A stretch of 64,000 bases of DNA from positions 806,001 to 870,000 of the forward strand of contig NZ_JARUBH010000009.1 in assembly GCF_029626105.1 (NCBI RefSeq), written 5' to 3'. Below the pieces are notes generated by a model, which worked only from the letters and a program-made list of their open reading frames with translations, was not told the origin of the DNA and did no database searches. The position numbers were made by a program, and so were the translations under genes. The DNA comes from Solwaraspora sp. WMMD792 (GTDB lineage Bacteria > Actinomycetota > Actinomycetes > Mycobacteriales > Micromonosporaceae). Shown here piece by piece: positions 35,067 to 43,183 of this stretch. Every line of letters starts with the position of its first letter. Position 1 is the stretch's first letter.

Positions 35067-35534
35067 GTGAGATCGATGTCCCGTACCGTCCGACTGATGC
35101 TCGCCGTGGCGACCGGGCTGGCGCTGATGGCGACCGCCAGCCCGGCGGCCGCAGCACCCACCGACACCGCCGCGTCGGGGTCCGTCACCGCCGGCGCGGC
35201 GGCGACCTGGGACCTGTCGGACTACCAGCAGCGGGCCTGCATTCCGGCGAATGCTCCGTACTGGACGTACTTCGTCGGCTTCATCGCCGGCAGTTGGTCG
35301 ACGCCGCTGCAGGTCGACGTGCAGGGTCTGCCCGAGGGCACCGTCACCAGCCTGCCGCACCCGCCGATCGCCCCGAGGGACAACGGCGACCGGTACATCG
35401 GCACGGCCTGGGTCAGCGTGGACCTGCCGCCACTGGACTACGGCGACTACCCGGCCGTGATGACGGTGACCGACGGGTCAAGCACCCAGACCATGCCGAT
35501 CCTGATCCGGGCGCAGGAGCGCTGGGGCTGCTGA
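35067..35534 (+). CDS. Small secreted protein, DUF5980-like
   Basis: 155 residues. Signal peptide (VRLMLAVATGLALMATASPAAAA), mature domain of about 125 residues starting TWDLSDYQQRACIPANAPYWTYFVGFIAGSWSTPL with an all-beta look and two cysteines. Similar to what I recall of DUF5980; function unknown. GTG start with AAAGGAGA 8 nt upstream. The first 30 bases of its coding region recur almost unchanged at 49175. Confidence 0.7.
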   Translation: MRSMSRTVRLMLAVATGLALMATASPAAAAPTDTAASGSVTAGAAATWDLSDYQQRACIPANAPYWTYFVGFIAGSWSTPLQVDVQGLPEGTVTSLPHPPIAPRDNGDRYIGTAWVSVDLPPLDYGDYPAVMTVTDGSSTQTMPILIRAQERWGC

Positions 35535-35544
35535 GCCGACATCC

Positions 35545-35586
35545 GCTGCCCGCCCGCCACGGGTGGTGACCCACCGGGCGGGCAGC
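35545..35586 (+). terminator. Terminator after the small secreted protein
   Basis: Outer arms of 12 bp (GCTGCCCGCCCG and CGGGCGGGCAGC, perfect) enclosing a small inner hairpin; begins 10 nt after the stop. Confidence 0.7.
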
Positions 35587-35711
35587 GACTCGGCGATCGC
35601 GGTCGCGATCCGGCCCCGCCGGGGCCAATGTCAGTCCCCTAGGGACCGTGTGCGGGGTTTGCGCTGGCCCGGCTACGTGGGGTCTCCGGAGCCGCTGCGC
35701 GGGCCGGCCAG

Positions 35712-36554
35712 CTACGGCACGGTGTCGGCGAGCAGGTTCGGGTCGGGCACCACCGACTTGCTGGCGACGTTGGCGAGCATCTGGTGCGCCATGTGGAAAC
35801 CGAAGTCCTCGGTGACCGCCTTCTTCCAGTGCCGCGACACGATGTTGTGGGTGGCCCATCGGGTGTAGCGGGGCCGCTTCATGATGAACCGGGCCAACTC
35901 CCAGGCGCGGTCGAGGAGCTGGTCACGGGGGAGAACGTCGCTGACGATCCCCCATTCGAGGGCCTTGTCCGCAGGGATCGATTTGGCTGCATAGATGTGG
36001 TACGCCGCACGCTTGGCGCCCATCAGCGCCTCCAGCGCCATGCCCTGACCGTCGCCGGGCGGGGAACCCAGCCAGAAGTGCGGGTCCAGGAAATCGGCGT
36101 CCGGCGCGGCGAAGGTGACATCGCTCATCATCGCGAACTCGGTGTGTACACCCGGACCGTTGACTGCGGCGATCGTCGGGATGTCGATGCTGTTGACGAA
36201 GCTCTCGATGAGCTTCCAACCGTCGTACATCCGCTGGTAGATGTGGTCGGGGTCCAGGTCGGCGGCGGGGACGGGGTTGAGCCCCTTCGGGTTGCCGGTC
36301 ATCCACTTGTCGCCGGTCCCGGTGATGATGAGCACCTGGTTGGCGGGATCGTTGCCGACGTCCTGCCACACTCGTTGCCACACGTTGTGTGCCGCGTGGG
36401 AGTGCTGGTACGGCCCGTCGTCGGTGTGTAGCCGGACCTCGATGATGCCGTCCTCGCGCCGCATCCGGAAGAAGTCCGCGTAGCGCGCCGAGTACTCGGC
36501 GAATGTGGGCGGCGCGAGGTAGCCCTGCCAGTGCTCGGCCGGATCGAATGCCAT
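35712..36554 (-). CDS. Crotonase-superfamily enzyme, 6-oxocamphor hydrolase-like
   Basis: 280 residues. Enoyl-CoA hydratase/isomerase fold: VLIITGTGDKWMTG (oxyanion hole strand), IPTIAAVNGPGVHTEFAMMSDVTFAA, then DPHFWLGSPPGDGQGMALEAL. The His and Asp of PHF...GDG correspond to the active-site His145/Asp154 region of 6-oxocamphor hydrolase, a crotonase that hydrolyses a C-C bond in a 1,3-diketone, and the C-terminal RAWELARFIMKRP also matches. A retro-Claisen or hydratase role is thus possible; substrate unknown. Same strand as and 83 bp after the Lrp-type regulator gene. Confidence 0.8.
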   Translation of the reverse strand: MAFDPAEHWQGYLAPPTFAEYSARYADFFRMRREDGIIEVRLHTDDGPYQHSHAAHNVWQRVWQDVGNDPANQVLIITGTGDKWMTGNPKGLNPVPAADLDPDHIYQRMYDGWKLIESFVNSIDIPTIAAVNGPGVHTEFAMMSDVTFAAPDADFLDPHFWLGSPPGDGQGMALEALMGAKRAAYHIYAAKSIPADKALEWGIVSDVLPRDQLLDRAWELARFIMKRPRYTRWATHNIVSRHWKKAVTEDFGFHMAHQMLANVASKSVVPDPNLLADTVP

Positions 36555-36637
36555 CTGCCCGTACCTCCGTGTGTCGTGGGGATGACCTGGGCCCGTAAGC
36601 TACACCACTCGGTGTGCTTTTGAGGAGGGGTGTCGAC

Positions 36638-37654
36638 CTACCGGGTGGCCGCCGCGTCCGGGTAGAGGGGCACCGAGCGGACCGACCGGCCCTCGGAGTC
36701 CAGGACCCGGCCGAGCAGTTTGGTCATGTTCAGCACGACCGAGCGGTCCTGGACGCGCAGTGCCGGCAGTTGTTGACCCATCCGCCACTCCAGGTCGTGC
36801 ACCTCCGCGATCGACCGTAGCGACGCGTCGACGATCACGTTGAACGGCCCGGCGACGAACGTCGAGGCACGGACCCCCGGCAGGGTGCGGATGCGCTCCT
36901 CGGCGGCCCGCAGATCCTGCACGTCGAGCGACCCGAAGTACACCGCCGAGACCGAGCGGCCGGACAGGTGGCGGGAGACGTCGCACCGGAAGGTGATCAG
37001 GCCGGCCTCCTGCAGCCGGGACAACCGTCGGCGGACGGCCACCGGCCCGACGCCGGCGTGCCCGGCGAGCTGTTCGAACGACATCCGGCCGTCGGACTGC
37101 AGCGCCCGGATGATCCGGATGTCGGCGGCGGCGAGGACCTCGGCGTCGTCGGAGCGCTGTGCCGTCCGTACGTCGAGCCGGCTCCGCTGCTCCGACGTCA
37201 GCGCGCCCTCCCGCCACCGGCTCGCCTCCAGCGTCGAACGGGTGACGACGTGGCTGCGGACCCGGACGATCCCGCTGGTGCCCCGGACCAGGTTCAGCAG
37301 GTAACCCGACAGTGAGTCGAGATCCGGGGCCTGCGCCAGCATCAGCACGTCCCGGGCGCCGCTGGTCACCTTCACGGTCGCCGCCTGGTTGTCCTCGGCG
37401 AGGATCCGCGCGACCTCGGTCGACCGTCCCGGGGCACAGTCGATCTCCACCAGAGCGCAGGCCGGGGTCGCGGGCCCCGAGGGATGCGCGGTCACCCAGG
37501 CGACGCCCTCGGACTCCATCCGCGCCCAGCGCCGGCTCACCGTCGCCGGGTCGACGTTGAGTACGTCGCCGAGGTCCCGCCAACTGGCCCGGGGAGCCGA
37601 CCGCACCGCGTCGACGATTGCGACATCGAGCTCGTCGAGGGGCGAATGCGCCAT
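36638..37654 (-). CDS. Double-module Lrp/AsnC-family transcriptional regulator
   Basis: 338 residues, twice a normal Lrp. Module 1: HTH (LDELDVAIVDAVRSAPRASWRDLGDVLNVDPATVSRRWARME) and RAM-like domain. Module 2: HTH from about residue 178 (DIRIIRALQSDGRMSFEQLAGHAGVGPVAVRRRLSRLQEAGLI) and a second RAM domain. Tandem Lrp proteins usually sense amino acids or related compounds. It is divergent from the amidohydrolase-aminotransferase operon, which it probably controls. ATG 37654 chosen; a start nine codons upstream (37681) is possible. Confidence 0.85.
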   Translation of the reverse strand: MAHSPLDELDVAIVDAVRSAPRASWRDLGDVLNVDPATVSRRWARMESEGVAWVTAHPSGPATPACALVEIDCAPGRSTEVARILAEDNQAATVKVTSGARDVLMLAQAPDLDSLSGYLLNLVRGTSGIVRVRSHVVTRSTLEASRWREGALTSEQRSRLDVRTAQRSDDAEVLAAADIRIIRALQSDGRMSFEQLAGHAGVGPVAVRRRLSRLQEAGLITFRCDVSRHLSGRSVSAVYFGSLDVQDLRAAEERIRTLPGVRASTFVAGPFNVIVDASLRSIAEVHDLEWRMGQQLPALRVQDRSVVLNMTKLLGRVLDSEGRSVRSVPLYPDAAATR

Positions 37655-37808
37655 TGTCCACCGATCCTTTCTTGCAACCAAGAGATGGGAGATGGAGATT
37701 TCATGCAGTTCGGAGGCGAGAAGGAAGGATCAACCTATCTTGGCGATGGTCACACGAAACGAACGGTCACTCGGCAGCTAACGAGAGACGAACGAGGAAG
37801 GTCGGCGG

Positions 37809-39113
37809 GTGGGACTCCACGACGGCGCGGCACTGCGGGTGCACAACGTACGGCTCATCGACGGCATCAGCCCGGGAGCCGTGGACGACGCGGTGCTGGA
37901 AGCCGGCGACGACGGCCGGATCACCTACGCCGGACCGGCGGCAGGCGCCCCTGCTGCCCGCCCCGGCGTACGCAGCGTCGACGGCCGGGGCGGGACGCTA
38001 CTGCCCGGACTTTTCGACTGCCACACCCACCTCGGTGTCGCCTCCGACCGGTCACTTGTCGATGTGGCGATGCTGACCGACCCGGTCCTCGGCGTTCTGC
38101 GCACGAGCGAGCGGCTCCGTCGCACGCTCGACGCCGGGATCACCTCCGCACGCGACCTCGGCGGCCTGCCCGCCGGCTTCCGCGACGCTGTCGCGGCCGG
38201 GCTCATCGCCGGTCCCCGGCTGCAGACGTCGGTCGGCGTGATCAGCCACACCGGCGGCCACGCCGACGGAACCTTGCCGAGCGGCCGGGATCTCGCGCTC
38301 GACTACTGCGAGATCGCCGACGACGTGACCGGCGTACGCAAGGCCGCGCGCCGGGTGCTGCGGGCCGGTGCCGACCTCATCAAGATCTGTACGAGTGGCG
38401 GGATGAGCAGTGCCCACGACGATCCCGACGATCAGGACCTGCTCGACGAGGAGATCGCCGCAGCCGTCGACGAAGGGCGCCGGCACCGTGGGCGCCCGGT
38501 CGCCGCCCATGCTCAGGGACGCGCCGGCGTGCTCGCCGCCATCCGCGGCGGAGTCCGGTCGGTCGAGCACGGCTACGGCATCGACGACGAGGGGTGCGAC
38601 CTGCTCGGCGAGTATGGCGCGTTCCTCGTACCCACCCTGTCCACCGTCTTCCAGCCACTGGATCCGGGCCGGACCGTGCCGTGGCGGTACCAGAAGAAGC
38701 TGCGCTGGAACGAGCAGACCAAGGCCAACATCGCGCAGGCGATCGCGCGGAAGGTGACCATCGCCGTCGGGACGGACGCCGGTATCAGTCCGCACGGGCA
38801 GAACCCCTTCGAGCTGTGGTGTCTCGTCCAGCTCGGTATGTCACCGATGGACGCCATCCGGTCGGCGACGTCCACCAGCGCCCAACTCCTCGGCGTCGGC
38901 GACTCCCTCGGCGCACTACGACCCGGGTACGTCGCCGATCTGGTCCTGTGCACGCAGGACCCGCTGCGGGAGATCGCCTGCCTGTCGACGCCCGAGAACA
39001 TCGCGCTGGTCGCCCAGCAAGGGGTCATCCGCAAGCTCACGCTATCCGATCATTCCGTGTCCGAGGAGGGGACCACACCCGGTCCGAGGAGCGAGACGAC
39101 AGAGGAGACATAG
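37809..39113 (+). CDS. Amidohydrolase-family metal hydrolase
   Basis: 434 residues. Complete binuclear-type amidohydrolase set: H-x-H in LFDCHTHLG, Lys in ADLIKICTSGG (the carboxylated Lys position), His in VAAHAQG, His in VEHGYG, and Asp in VGTDAG. Closest to the imidazolonepropionase/Xaa-Pro dipeptidase/phenylurea hydrolase group, which cleave amides, carbamates or peptides. Predicted to release an amino acid or amine that enters the pathway encoded downstream. GTG start with GAGGAAGG 8 nt upstream; the next gene's ATG follows the stop with no gap. Confidence 0.85.
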   Translation: MGLHDGAALRVHNVRLIDGISPGAVDDAVLEAGDDGRITYAGPAAGAPAARPGVRSVDGRGGTLLPGLFDCHTHLGVASDRSLVDVAMLTDPVLGVLRTSERLRRTLDAGITSARDLGGLPAGFRDAVAAGLIAGPRLQTSVGVISHTGGHADGTLPSGRDLALDYCEIADDVTGVRKAARRVLRAGADLIKICTSGGMSSAHDDPDDQDLLDEEIAAAVDEGRRHRGRPVAAHAQGRAGVLAAIRGGVRSVEHGYGIDDEGCDLLGEYGAFLVPTLSTVFQPLDPGRTVPWRYQKKLRWNEQTKANIAQAIARKVTIAVGTDAGISPHGQNPFELWCLVQLGMSPMDAIRSATSTSAQLLGVGDSLGALRPGYVADLVLCTQDPLREIACLSTPENIALVAQQGVIRKLTLSDHSVSEEGTTPGPRSETTEET

Positions 39114-40589
39114 ATGCAAGACACCGCCACCGACACAGACACCGACACAGACAGACCGAGAACCGATCTGCACACCGGCTGGACCGGGCGGGTCGTCGGC
39201 TACGTCGTGATCCTCATTCTGGTGAACGTCATGGTCGACAGCGTGATCGCGTCGCCGACATTCGTCCTGCCGCAGCTGAGCGCCGCTTTCGACACCACGC
39301 AGTTCGCCTGGCTCGGCTCCAGCGCGTTGCTCGCCGGGGCGATGTGGGCGCCGCTGCTCGGCAAGAGCGCCGACATCTACGGTAAGCGCAAGGTCCTGGT
39401 GATCACCCTGCTGGTCGCCGGTGCTGGCGGTGTCGTATGCCTGTTCGCGCCGCACATCAGCGTCTTCGTCCTCGGACGGGTCCTGCAGGGCGCCGCAGTC
39501 GGCGCGCTGTTTCTCACGGTCGCGCTGATCCGCGACATCTGCGCGTCGAAGTTCGCGATGGTGGTGACCGGCATCGTCACCTCCGGTTCGGCCGTCTTCG
39601 GCATCGTCACCCCGTTCATCCTGGAACCGGCGCTGCATGTCTTCGGCTGGCGGGTGGTGTTCGTCATCTCCGCGACATTCGCCGGCCTGGCCACGGTGCT
39701 GGTACGCACGGTGCTGCCGAAGACCCCGAGCACCACTCCGGGCACGGTGGACATCGTCGGCGCACTCGTGCTCGGTGGCGGCATCGCGGGCGTTCTCGTC
39801 TACGTCAGCCTCGGGCAGGTGTTCGGATGGCTGGGTATCTTCCCGCTGGCCGTCCTCACCGCCGGTATCGTCGCGCTGTTGACCTGGTTCTTCGTCCTGA
39901 GCCGCAAGCCGGAACCGGTGATCGACATCCGGGGCATCTCGCTGCCGCTCGGGCTCGGCCTGCTGGTGGTCGTCATGGGCACGGGCGCGTACCAGAGCAT
40001 GCTGCAGCTGTTCAGCCTGCTGATCGAGGTCTCCCCGGACGAGGGTCTCGGTTACGGGATCTCCGCGCCCGCCGCCCTCGGCCTGATGTTCGGCATCCCG
40101 TCGATCGGCATCATGCTCGGCGGCATCCTGGCCGGCTCGATCGCCACCCGCGTCGGCCCGGCCTGGACCCTGGCGGCCGGGGTGGTGACGGGTACGACAG
40201 CGACGGTGATCATGTTCCTCGCCGGTGCGGCGAACCTGCCGATCGCGGTGGTCTGCTCGTTCATGCTGAGCTTGACCGCAGGGTCGCTGGTCACCTCCGG
40301 ATTCAACCTCGGGTCGATCCTCGCGCCGCCGCAGCGGCAGGGCACCGTGTCGAGCATGGTCATGGTGATGGTCGCGGTCGGCGCGGTGACGATGAACTTC
40401 ATCGGCTCCGCGATTCTCGGCGCGACCCGCATCGTCGTCGACGGTGAATCCGTCAACTCCTCGCTCGGCGTGCACTCCTACATCGCCGTCGCGGCCGGGG
40501 CGTTCGTCCTGGCCGGCATCCCGACCGTTTTCCTTGTCCGCCGGCTGCGCGGCCATGTCGTCAGTGGCGTCCCGGTCAGTCACATCTGA
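39114..40589 (+). CDS. MFS transporter, drug/H+ antiporter-like (14-helix type)
   Basis: 491 residues, about 14 hydrophobic segments. Motif A region between helices 2 and 3: LLGKSADIYGKRKVL; first helix VVGYVVILILVNVMVDSVIASPTFVLPQL as in DHA2 proteins. The N-terminus contains an Asp-Thr repeat (DTATDTDTDTD) coded by a short tandem DNA repeat. In this operon it could import the substrate or export a product. The ATG directly abuts the amidohydrolase stop. Confidence 0.85.
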   Translation: MQDTATDTDTDTDRPRTDLHTGWTGRVVGYVVILILVNVMVDSVIASPTFVLPQLSAAFDTTQFAWLGSSALLAGAMWAPLLGKSADIYGKRKVLVITLLVAGAGGVVCLFAPHISVFVLGRVLQGAAVGALFLTVALIRDICASKFAMVVTGIVTSGSAVFGIVTPFILEPALHVFGWRVVFVISATFAGLATVLVRTVLPKTPSTTPGTVDIVGALVLGGGIAGVLVYVSLGQVFGWLGIFPLAVLTAGIVALLTWFFVLSRKPEPVIDIRGISLPLGLGLLVVVMGTGAYQSMLQLFSLLIEVSPDEGLGYGISAPAALGLMFGIPSIGIMLGGILAGSIATRVGPAWTLAAGVVTGTTATVIMFLAGAANLPIAVVCSFMLSLTAGSLVTSGFNLGSILAPPQRQGTVSSMVMVMVAVGAVTMNFIGSAILGATRIVVDGESVNSSLGVHSYIAVAAGAFVLAGIPTVFLVRRLRGHVVSGVPVSHI

Positions 40590-40620
40590 CGACCGACCGG
40601 CTACATCGAGGAGGACGACG

Positions 40621-41991
40621 GTGACCGACACCGCACCCACCAGCCCCGCCCAGGCGCGGCACCCGTACAGCCCGGTGCGGCAGACCCCGGCCGGACTCGT
40701 CTTCGTCTCCGGCCAGCTGGGGATCGCCGACGGTGCACTCGCCCCAGGGGGCATCGCCGCCGAGACCCGGCAGGCCTTGGCGAACCTGCGGGACAAGCTG
40801 GCCTCCGCCGGGCTGGACTTCAGCCACCTTGTCAAGGTCACCGTCTACCTGGCGTCGATGGACGACCGCAACGCCATGGACGCGATCTACCACGAGACGC
40901 TGCCCGAACCACGCCCGGCCCGTACCTGCATCGCCGTCGCGGAGCTGCCGTACCGGGCCCGGGTCGAACTCGACGCGATCGCCGTGCGGGACGGACAGCG
41001 GCCGGGCGCCGCGTCCCGCACAGCGGTCGAGACGGCGTCGGGTCTCGCGGTGACGATCGGCGACGTCGTCGCCGCGCGGACCCGGATCGCCGGCGACGTC
41101 GTGCGGACACCGCTGCTCCAGGCCACCTGGGCACCCGGCGACCTCTGGCTCAAGGCCGAGAACCTGCAGCCGACCGGGGCGTTCAAGTTGCGCGGCGCGC
41201 TGAACGCGATCGGTCGGCACGATCCGCAGGTACGGGCCCGGGGCGTGCTCACCCACTCCAGCGGCAACCACGGCCAGGCCGTGGCCTGGGCCGCCCGGGC
41301 GGCCGGCGTGCCCGCCGTGATCGTCATGCCGCGAACCGCCACCGAGGTCAAGGTGGCGGCGACCCGGGCGTTGGGCGCCGAGATCATCTCGGTCGCCGCC
41401 GACCAGCGCGACCTGACGACCGCCGACCTGCGGGCGCGGCGCGGCTTGACGGTCATCCCGCCGTACGACCACGTCGACGTGATCGCCGGGCAGGGCACCC
41501 TCGCCATCGAGATACTCGACGACCTGGCCGACATCGACACGGTGCTCGTCCCGGTCGGCGGAGGCGGGCTGATCTCCGGGGTGGGCGTCGTGGTCCGGGC
41601 GCGCTCGCCGCGCACCCGGGTGGTCGGGGTGGAACCCGAGCTGGCGGCCGATGCCCGCGATTCGCTCGCCAGCCGGCGTCGAGTCGAGTGGGACGCCGGG
41701 GCCACCAGCCGTTCGGTCGCTGACGGGACTCGCGCGTCCGTCCTCGGCGAAGTCACCTTCCCGCTGATCCAGGCGACGGTCGACGAGATCGTCACGGTGA
41801 GCGAGGACCAGATCTTGGACGCGGTGGCGACCCTGGCGTGTCGGGGTCACCTGGTCGCCGAACCCAGCGGTGCGCTGAGCACCGCCGCCTACCTCGCCGA
41901 CCCGCACCGGTACGGCCGCACGGTCGCCATCGTCTCCGGCGGCAACATCGACCCGGCCCTGCTCTCCCGTGCGCTCGCCCGCTCACCCTGA
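40621..41991 (+). CDS. RidA domain fused to a PLP-dependent serine/threonine dehydratase-like enzyme
   Basis: 456 residues. Residues about 10-125 are a RidA/YjgF enamine-imine deaminase (TPAGLVFVSGQLGI, RQALANLRDKLASAGLDFSHLVKVTVYLASM, catalytic Arg101 in PARTCIAVAELP). Residues about 135-456 are a fold-type II PLP enzyme: Lys189 in GAFKLRGA, SSGNHGQ, the phosphate loop GGGGLISG, and a Ser near the C-terminus (VSGGN). A dehydratase of this type releases an aminoacrylate/aminocrotonate-like enamine and RidA hydrolyses such products to 2-oxo acids, so the fusion couples two successive steps. Which hydroxy amino acid is used is unknown. GTG start with GAGGAGG upstream. Confidence 0.88.
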   Translation: MTDTAPTSPAQARHPYSPVRQTPAGLVFVSGQLGIADGALAPGGIAAETRQALANLRDKLASAGLDFSHLVKVTVYLASMDDRNAMDAIYHETLPEPRPARTCIAVAELPYRARVELDAIAVRDGQRPGAASRTAVETASGLAVTIGDVVAARTRIAGDVVRTPLLQATWAPGDLWLKAENLQPTGAFKLRGALNAIGRHDPQVRARGVLTHSSGNHGQAVAWAARAAGVPAVIVMPRTATEVKVAATRALGAEIISVAADQRDLTTADLRARRGLTVIPPYDHVDVIAGQGTLAIEILDDLADIDTVLVPVGGGGLISGVGVVVRARSPRTRVVGVEPELAADARDSLASRRRVEWDAGATSRSVADGTRASVLGEVTFPLIQATVDEIVTVSEDQILDAVATLACRGHLVAEPSGALSTAAYLADPHRYGRTVAIVSGGNIDPALLSRALARSP

Positions 41992-42059
41992 ACCCGCTCA
42001 CCTCCCGATCCGCTGTCCACACTAGATCACCCAACCGTCCTGGAAGGAACAATCATCAG

Positions 42060-42593
42060 ATGTCATACGCAGCAGCCGTCGCCGAGGGCATCTGGGCGGC
42101 GGGCGCGACGCGGGTCGGCTACGTCCCCTCGGTGACCGTGGCGCCGATCATCGGCGCGCTGGTCGCCACCGACGGCGGGGCGGACGGGATCTCCCCGCGC
42201 GTCACGCCACTGTCCCGGGAAGAGGAGGCGATGGGGGTGCTGGGCGCCGTTGCCCTCACCGGCGGGCTCGGCGCGGTCGTGATGCAGGACAACGGCTTCG
42301 GCAACGCGCTCACCGCCCTCACCACGTTCCCACTGGCCTACCACCTGCCGCTGCTCGTCTTCGCGAACACCCGGGGCAGCCTCGGCGAGTACAACTCGAT
42401 GATCCACGCCATCAGCCAGCCGGTGCCGGCGATCCTGCGCGCGGTCGGCGTACCCGTGATCGAACTGGACCGGCGCAGTGGCGCCGACGACTGGCGCGAC
42501 ACCGTGCGGGAGGCCGGGGTGCTCGCCGTCATGACGTATCGACCCGTGGTGGTCCTCGGGTCCTTCTGGAACACCGACGGGAAGGTCGCCTGA
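42060..42593 (+). CDS. TPP-dependent 2-oxo acid decarboxylase, alpha (PYR-domain) subunit
   Basis: 177 residues. Resembles the alpha subunit of sulfopyruvate decarboxylase/phosphonopyruvate decarboxylase (ComD type): PSVTVAPIIGAL, the Glu that activates TPP in PLSREEEAMGVLGAVALTGG, VVMQDNGFGNALTALTTF, and PLLVFANTRGSLGEYN. Works with the beta subunit encoded next; gene overlap TGATG. The family decarboxylates 3-substituted pyruvates to aldehydes. GGAAGGA lies about 11 nt before the ATG. Confidence 0.82.
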   Translation: MSYAAAVAEGIWAAGATRVGYVPSVTVAPIIGALVATDGGADGISPRVTPLSREEEAMGVLGAVALTGGLGAVVMQDNGFGNALTALTTFPLAYHLPLLVFANTRGSLGEYNSMIHAISQPVPAILRAVGVPVIELDRRSGADDWRDTVREAGVLAVMTYRPVVVLGSFWNTDGKVA

Positions 42594-43183
42594 TGAGACG
42601 GATCGACGCACTCGACGCACTCGCGGAGCTGACCGACCGGCATCCGGTCGTCGTGACGTGCGCGGCGACCAGCCGCGAGTTGGCCGCGGTGAAGGACAGC
42701 GACAACCACCTCTACCTGCTCGACGCGATGGGCCTCGTCGGGTCGGTGGCGACCGGGCTGGCACTCAGCCTGGCTCCGGCGGCGCCGAAGGTCGTCGGCA
42801 TCGAGGGGGACGGCTCGCTGCTGATGAACCCGAACGTGCTCGCCACCGGCGGTTACCTCGCCCCTGCCAACCTGCTGCTGGTGCTGCTCGACAACGGCGT
42901 GTACGGGTCGACCGGCGCGCTGCCGACGTACTCAGCCAAGATCGATCTCGAGCGGCTGGCCGCCGCCGCGGGATGGACCACCCGTACGGCGGACACCGTC
43001 GCCGGGATGACGGCCGCCTTCGCCGAACTGCTCGCGGTGCCCGGACCGGGATTCCTGTACGCCCGGATCGAGCCGGGCAACGCCCAGGGTGTCGCCAAAC
43101 TGCTGATCGATCCGGTGTCGATCACCAATCGGTTCACTCGCTGGCTGCGCGAGACGTACCCAGCCGCCGAGGTCGCGGCGTGA
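42593..43183 (+). CDS. TPP-dependent 2-oxo acid decarboxylase, beta (TPP-binding) subunit
   Basis: 196 residues. TPP-binding motif GDGSLLMNPNVLATGG with NxG (LLDNGVYGSTG) about 26 residues later; MGLVGSVATGLALSLAP precedes it, as in ComE-type sulfopyruvate decarboxylase. With the alpha subunit it completes a two-subunit decarboxylase giving an aldehyde. The ATG overlaps the alpha stop by 1 bp and its own TGA overlaps the GTG of the dehydrogenase. Confidence 0.84.
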   Translation: MRRIDALDALAELTDRHPVVVTCAATSRELAAVKDSDNHLYLLDAMGLVGSVATGLALSLAPAAPKVVGIEGDGSLLMNPNVLATGGYLAPANLLLVLLDNGVYGSTGALPTYSAKIDLERLAAAAGWTTRTADTVAGMTAAFAELLAVPGPGFLYARIEPGNAQGVAKLLIDPVSITNRFTRWLRETYPAAEVAA

